Shown one piece after another: positions 61,201-64,000 of a stretch of 64,000 bases of DNA. Each line of letters starts with the position of its first letter. Position 1 is the stretch's first letter. The translations under genes were made by a program, and so were the position numbers. The DNA comes from Hansfordia pulvinata (lineage: Eukaryota; Ascomycota; Sordariomycetes; Xylariales): the NCBI GenBank assembly GCA_006538405.1, contig BJKQ01000037.1, positions 35,431-99,430 on the forward strand, in the 5' to 3' direction. The notes below the pieces were generated by a model. The model was not told where the DNA came from, searched no databases, and was given only the letters and a program-made list of their open reading frames with translations.

Positions 61201-64000
61201 ATATCATCTTATTGTAGCTCAAAAAGAAAGTAATCTTTGAAATTTAACCTTATTATTCTCAATTATTTAAATACGAAAATAAATATAAGCTACTTTAGCT
61301 TATATTTAAAGTCATAATATACCTAAAAAAAGAGCGGAAGGGGGGGGTTCCCCCCCCACCCTTGTGTAAACATGAATTTTAGCCTCAAAAAATACCAATC
61401 AATGAGCTTTATGTGGAAGGTTCCTCTCATGAAATGGTATTAATCGAAGTAGTTAAAATTACTACTTTATTTAGTATATATTTATTTAAAGATTGAAGGA
61501 CAAACATCCCTAGCGTAGCTTTTCCAATAATCCAAGACCTTTCCTTAAGGTGTCTTGTGATCCTATGCCCCGCTTACGCGACTGTAAGACTTGTTGGTGG
61601 TCAAACAGTAAGGCAAGATTTAGCCATTAAACTTGGTAAGTAATATACAGAACCATAACTGTTTTATGTTTAGTAGATACACGATATATTTACTTAAAAT
61701 AAAACATATAACAGCTACAGATAATAAATTATTAGAAAGGATTACCCTTCGTAACTTTTTAATTACAACTAATTTCGCTATAGTAAAAATCTTACCTAAT
61801 TGATAAATTGCTCCTCATAAATGGGTTGTATATTTAAACCGAGCTAAATTAGAGCTATAGCAAACTTTAGACGGCAAAGGGAAACTTACGTCACCCTCGG
61901 TCGTCAGAGCAAGCTATAGTCTTGCTCCTTTATATTAAAGGATAAAGCCCATAAAAGGTAGAAACTACAAAAAAAGCAAAGATCAAAATTAGACACGGAA
62001 CAAGTTCCGTATCTAGGCTTGTACCTCTATACATATATAAGATAGAATATAGCATCGCTACCTACTATTACAAACAAACAATAATGAACTACCCGGTAAA
62101 CGGGTTTCCTAGACGACTCCTTGAAGTCTTTCAAATTTACCGATCCATGAGCAAGATAGCTTATGAACCGTTATAATTTATAGTCCAGGATAATAAAGTT
62201 CTTGTTTAAGTCTTAAAGACCAAAACAAAATTTTATATAGTTATACGTCTGTTATTAATCTCAATAGAAACGTAAAACGTAACCAGTTGAGATTAAATTT
62301 AAGCTCACGCTTTAACAAATATATAACATAATTGGACACTCCCATTTACTCTTTGTGGGGTCTGTGCCCCGCATAAACTGTCTCCTAGCGATTTTTCCTT
62401 TCTAAGGTTACCTTCAAAATCGTTAGATTCTAAGAAAGAAGGTTAATATAACCTACACAGTACGATCCCCAAATAAAGGTATTACATTTTTATCTTATCG
62501 ATTACCTTATTTACTAAAATTTGTCCCCAACCGCACCTAGTAATTAGTAACAGTAAAGCTGCATAGGGTCTTCTCGTCTAACTAGAGGTAAACTGTATCT
62601 GCACAGTTATGCCAATTTCACTGAGTCAATCATAGAGACAGCTGTTGTATCGTTACATCATTCATGCAAAGACTGCATTTAACAGTCAAGGTATTCCGCT
62701 ACCTTAGGACCCTCACGTTAAGGCCGCCATTGCCCGGGGGTTCCTACAGTACCCAACCTATTAAGGTCAGTTATTTTCGTTAGCCAGCCGGGATCGGGCA
62801 GAAATCACACTCTATACTTAGACTTTAAGTCTTTATGCAAAGTGCTTTGTTTTAATTAAACAGTCGTACAACACTATTTTATGCTTCTTCCTTCTTACCC
62901 GTCTTGTTTTACGTATTAACATTATTTCAGCTAATAACCAAGAACGGGAGGAATGAGCCCTCCTTCTCCCTAAGTTACGGTAGTCATTTTGCCGAGTTCC
63001 TTTATGATTGTTAGCTCATTTACGCCTTCGTATACTCTACTAGCTTACTTGTCACAGTTTTTAGGTACGGTTTTTTATTCATTAAAAAGAACTCATCTGT
63101 TTAGTTTGTTGTAGCTTTTTAATATATTACTTAATTTTTCCAGCACACTTTTCACTTTTCAAGTGTTGTCATTTAAGTAATAAGTTTTATTTCTCATCGC
63201 TTCAGCCTTTAGGACTGATAACTTAGAGGCCGTTGACTTTAAATTAACCATAAGCTTTAGGCGAGTGTTCAAGGATGGAGGGAAACAAGAGCTTACATGA
63301 GAACTATATAGCCTACACAAAAACTCTGCCTTGCCCCCTCTCTTAAACTTCTTTTTTGTTACTCATGTCACCATTCTCTCTTGAGTTTACTGTATAGTAA
63401 AGATTTTACTCTTCTTACTTTTACACATTTATTAAAAATTAATATAATGTTGCAGGTTTACTCAATGTTCTGCTACCCCAGTAAATTACTTTAATAAACT
63501 ATCATTATAATTTATGGACAAGGTTTCGGTATATTATTTAGATCCGCTAAATTTTCGATGCCATTTAGTATTAACAAGCGCTCTATTACGAGATCTTTAA
63601 ATAATGGCTGCTTCTAAGCCCATCTCCTTGTCGACTTAAGAAAAGACCTTCTTAATTTCACTTAATAATAATTTCGGAACCTTAACACTTGTTCTGGGCT
63701 GTTTCCCTTTTGACATACAACCTTAGCATTCTATGTCTGATAATTCAAGATCCATATATGCCATTCCGAGTCTACATACTCACCGATAAAGTCTTCACGA
63801 CCCCCCGATCTGCACAAACGTAAATGTATATTTAAGAGTATAAGCCTCAACATAGAAGCACGCCTCCTAAATAAATTACATCTTGCCTGAGATTAAGTTC
63901 TGTACCTGCGATAATGTTACTTGAATTGCCTACTATTATAGGTTTCGCAGAAAACCAGCTATCTAGGTCAGATTTGTCTTTCACTAAACTTACCATAGTT
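58287..64000 (-). rRNA. rnl: Large subunit ribosomal RNA, copy B (5' end outside window)
   Basis: Inverted copy of rnl A, complete at its 3' end (about 58287) and cut at 64000. It includes exon 2 (about 58287-58721), the intron with rps3, and most of exon 1 with CCTAAGGTAGCGG on the minus strand near 62700. A two-base deletion near 62417, relative to copy A, removes AG from a stem-loop sequence ATTCTAAGAAAG/ATCGTTAG in a domain V-adjacent variable region and may be tolerated. Confidence 0.95.
58992..60685 (-). pseudogene. rps3: Ribosomal protein S3, copy B, frameshifted
   Basis: Inverted copy of 50691-52385 with a single missing C in a C4 run (60317-60319). The first 118 or so codons therefore run into a stop after GWGTSP, and the remaining 440 or so codons are in another frame (from about 60332 to 58992). 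All other sequence appears identical to copy A. Either this copy is dead and copy A supplies S3, or the base was lost in sequencing or assembly. Confidence 0.9.

Larger units (their letters stand above)
57456..64000 (-). repeat. Large inverted repeat, arm B (runs off the window)
   Basis: Reverse complement of 47375-53921. Position x in arm A corresponds to about 111377 minus x here, shifting by one or two bases after small indels. Indels seen: CCCC to CCC in rps3 (60317-60319), 11 versus 10 A/T near 60790, 8 versus 7 G near 61340, and a two-base loss near 62417 (AAAGAATCG to AAAATCG) in rnl. Confidence 0.97.

Overview
The window is part of a large, repeat-rich filamentous-ascomycete (Pezizomycotina) mitochondrial genome. 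UGA must be read as tryptophan throughout (genetic code 4), and a trnW with anticodon UCA is present. The introns look group I, many with LAGLIDADG or GIY-YIG endonucleases. rnl carries rps3 inside its last intron, and the tRNA cluster T-E-M-M-L-A-F-L-Q-H-M follows rnl; both are Pezizomycotina traits. The order nad5-cob-cox1-nad1-nad4-atp8-atp6-rns-nad6-cox3-rnl resembles Leotiomycetes (for example Sclerotiniaceae), but I do not claim a species.

Layout: 1-2662 nad5 (5' end off the window); 3600-4760 a minisatellite and a nuclear-type GNAT acetyltransferase gene still preceded by a spliceosomal-type intron; 5624-8270 cob with a GIY-YIG intron; 8365-11283 a 972-codon unknown ORF; trnC; 12484-21049 cox1 (five exons, four introns, three LAGLIDADG ORFs, plus an unknown 514-aa ORF inside the last intron); 21133-22362 an unknown 409-aa ORF; trnK; 23952-27730 nad1 (four exons); 28005-30939 nad4; atp8; atp6 (two exons, intron with a broken GIY-YIG gene); a duplicated atp6 leader attached to a small membrane ORF; rns; tRNAs Y, N, K, G, D, S, W; nad6; trnV; cox3; trnI, S, P; rnl with rps3; trnT.

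From at least 47375 to 53921 the sequence is repeated in inverted orientation at 57456-64000 and runs off the window end. The arms carry rnl, rps3 and trnT, and flank a 3.5 kb spacer with ten tRNA genes on the minus strand. Arm A has the normal left flank of rnl and arm B has the normal right flank, so flip-flop recombination would exchange the two junctions. The arms are nearly identical but differ by small indels, one of which frameshifts rps3 in arm B.

Almost every spacer, several introns, rRNA variable regions and several ORFs are loaded with short GC-rich repeats: GAGCTTGC/GCAAGCTC palindromes, hexamer arrays CCTTAA and GGTTCT, a GGAGAGTTTACACAC unit, and poly-G/GGTACC/poly-C hairpins. 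In coding regions they often sit in frame. nad2, nad3, nad4L, cox2, atp9 and a recognisable trnR are not in this window.
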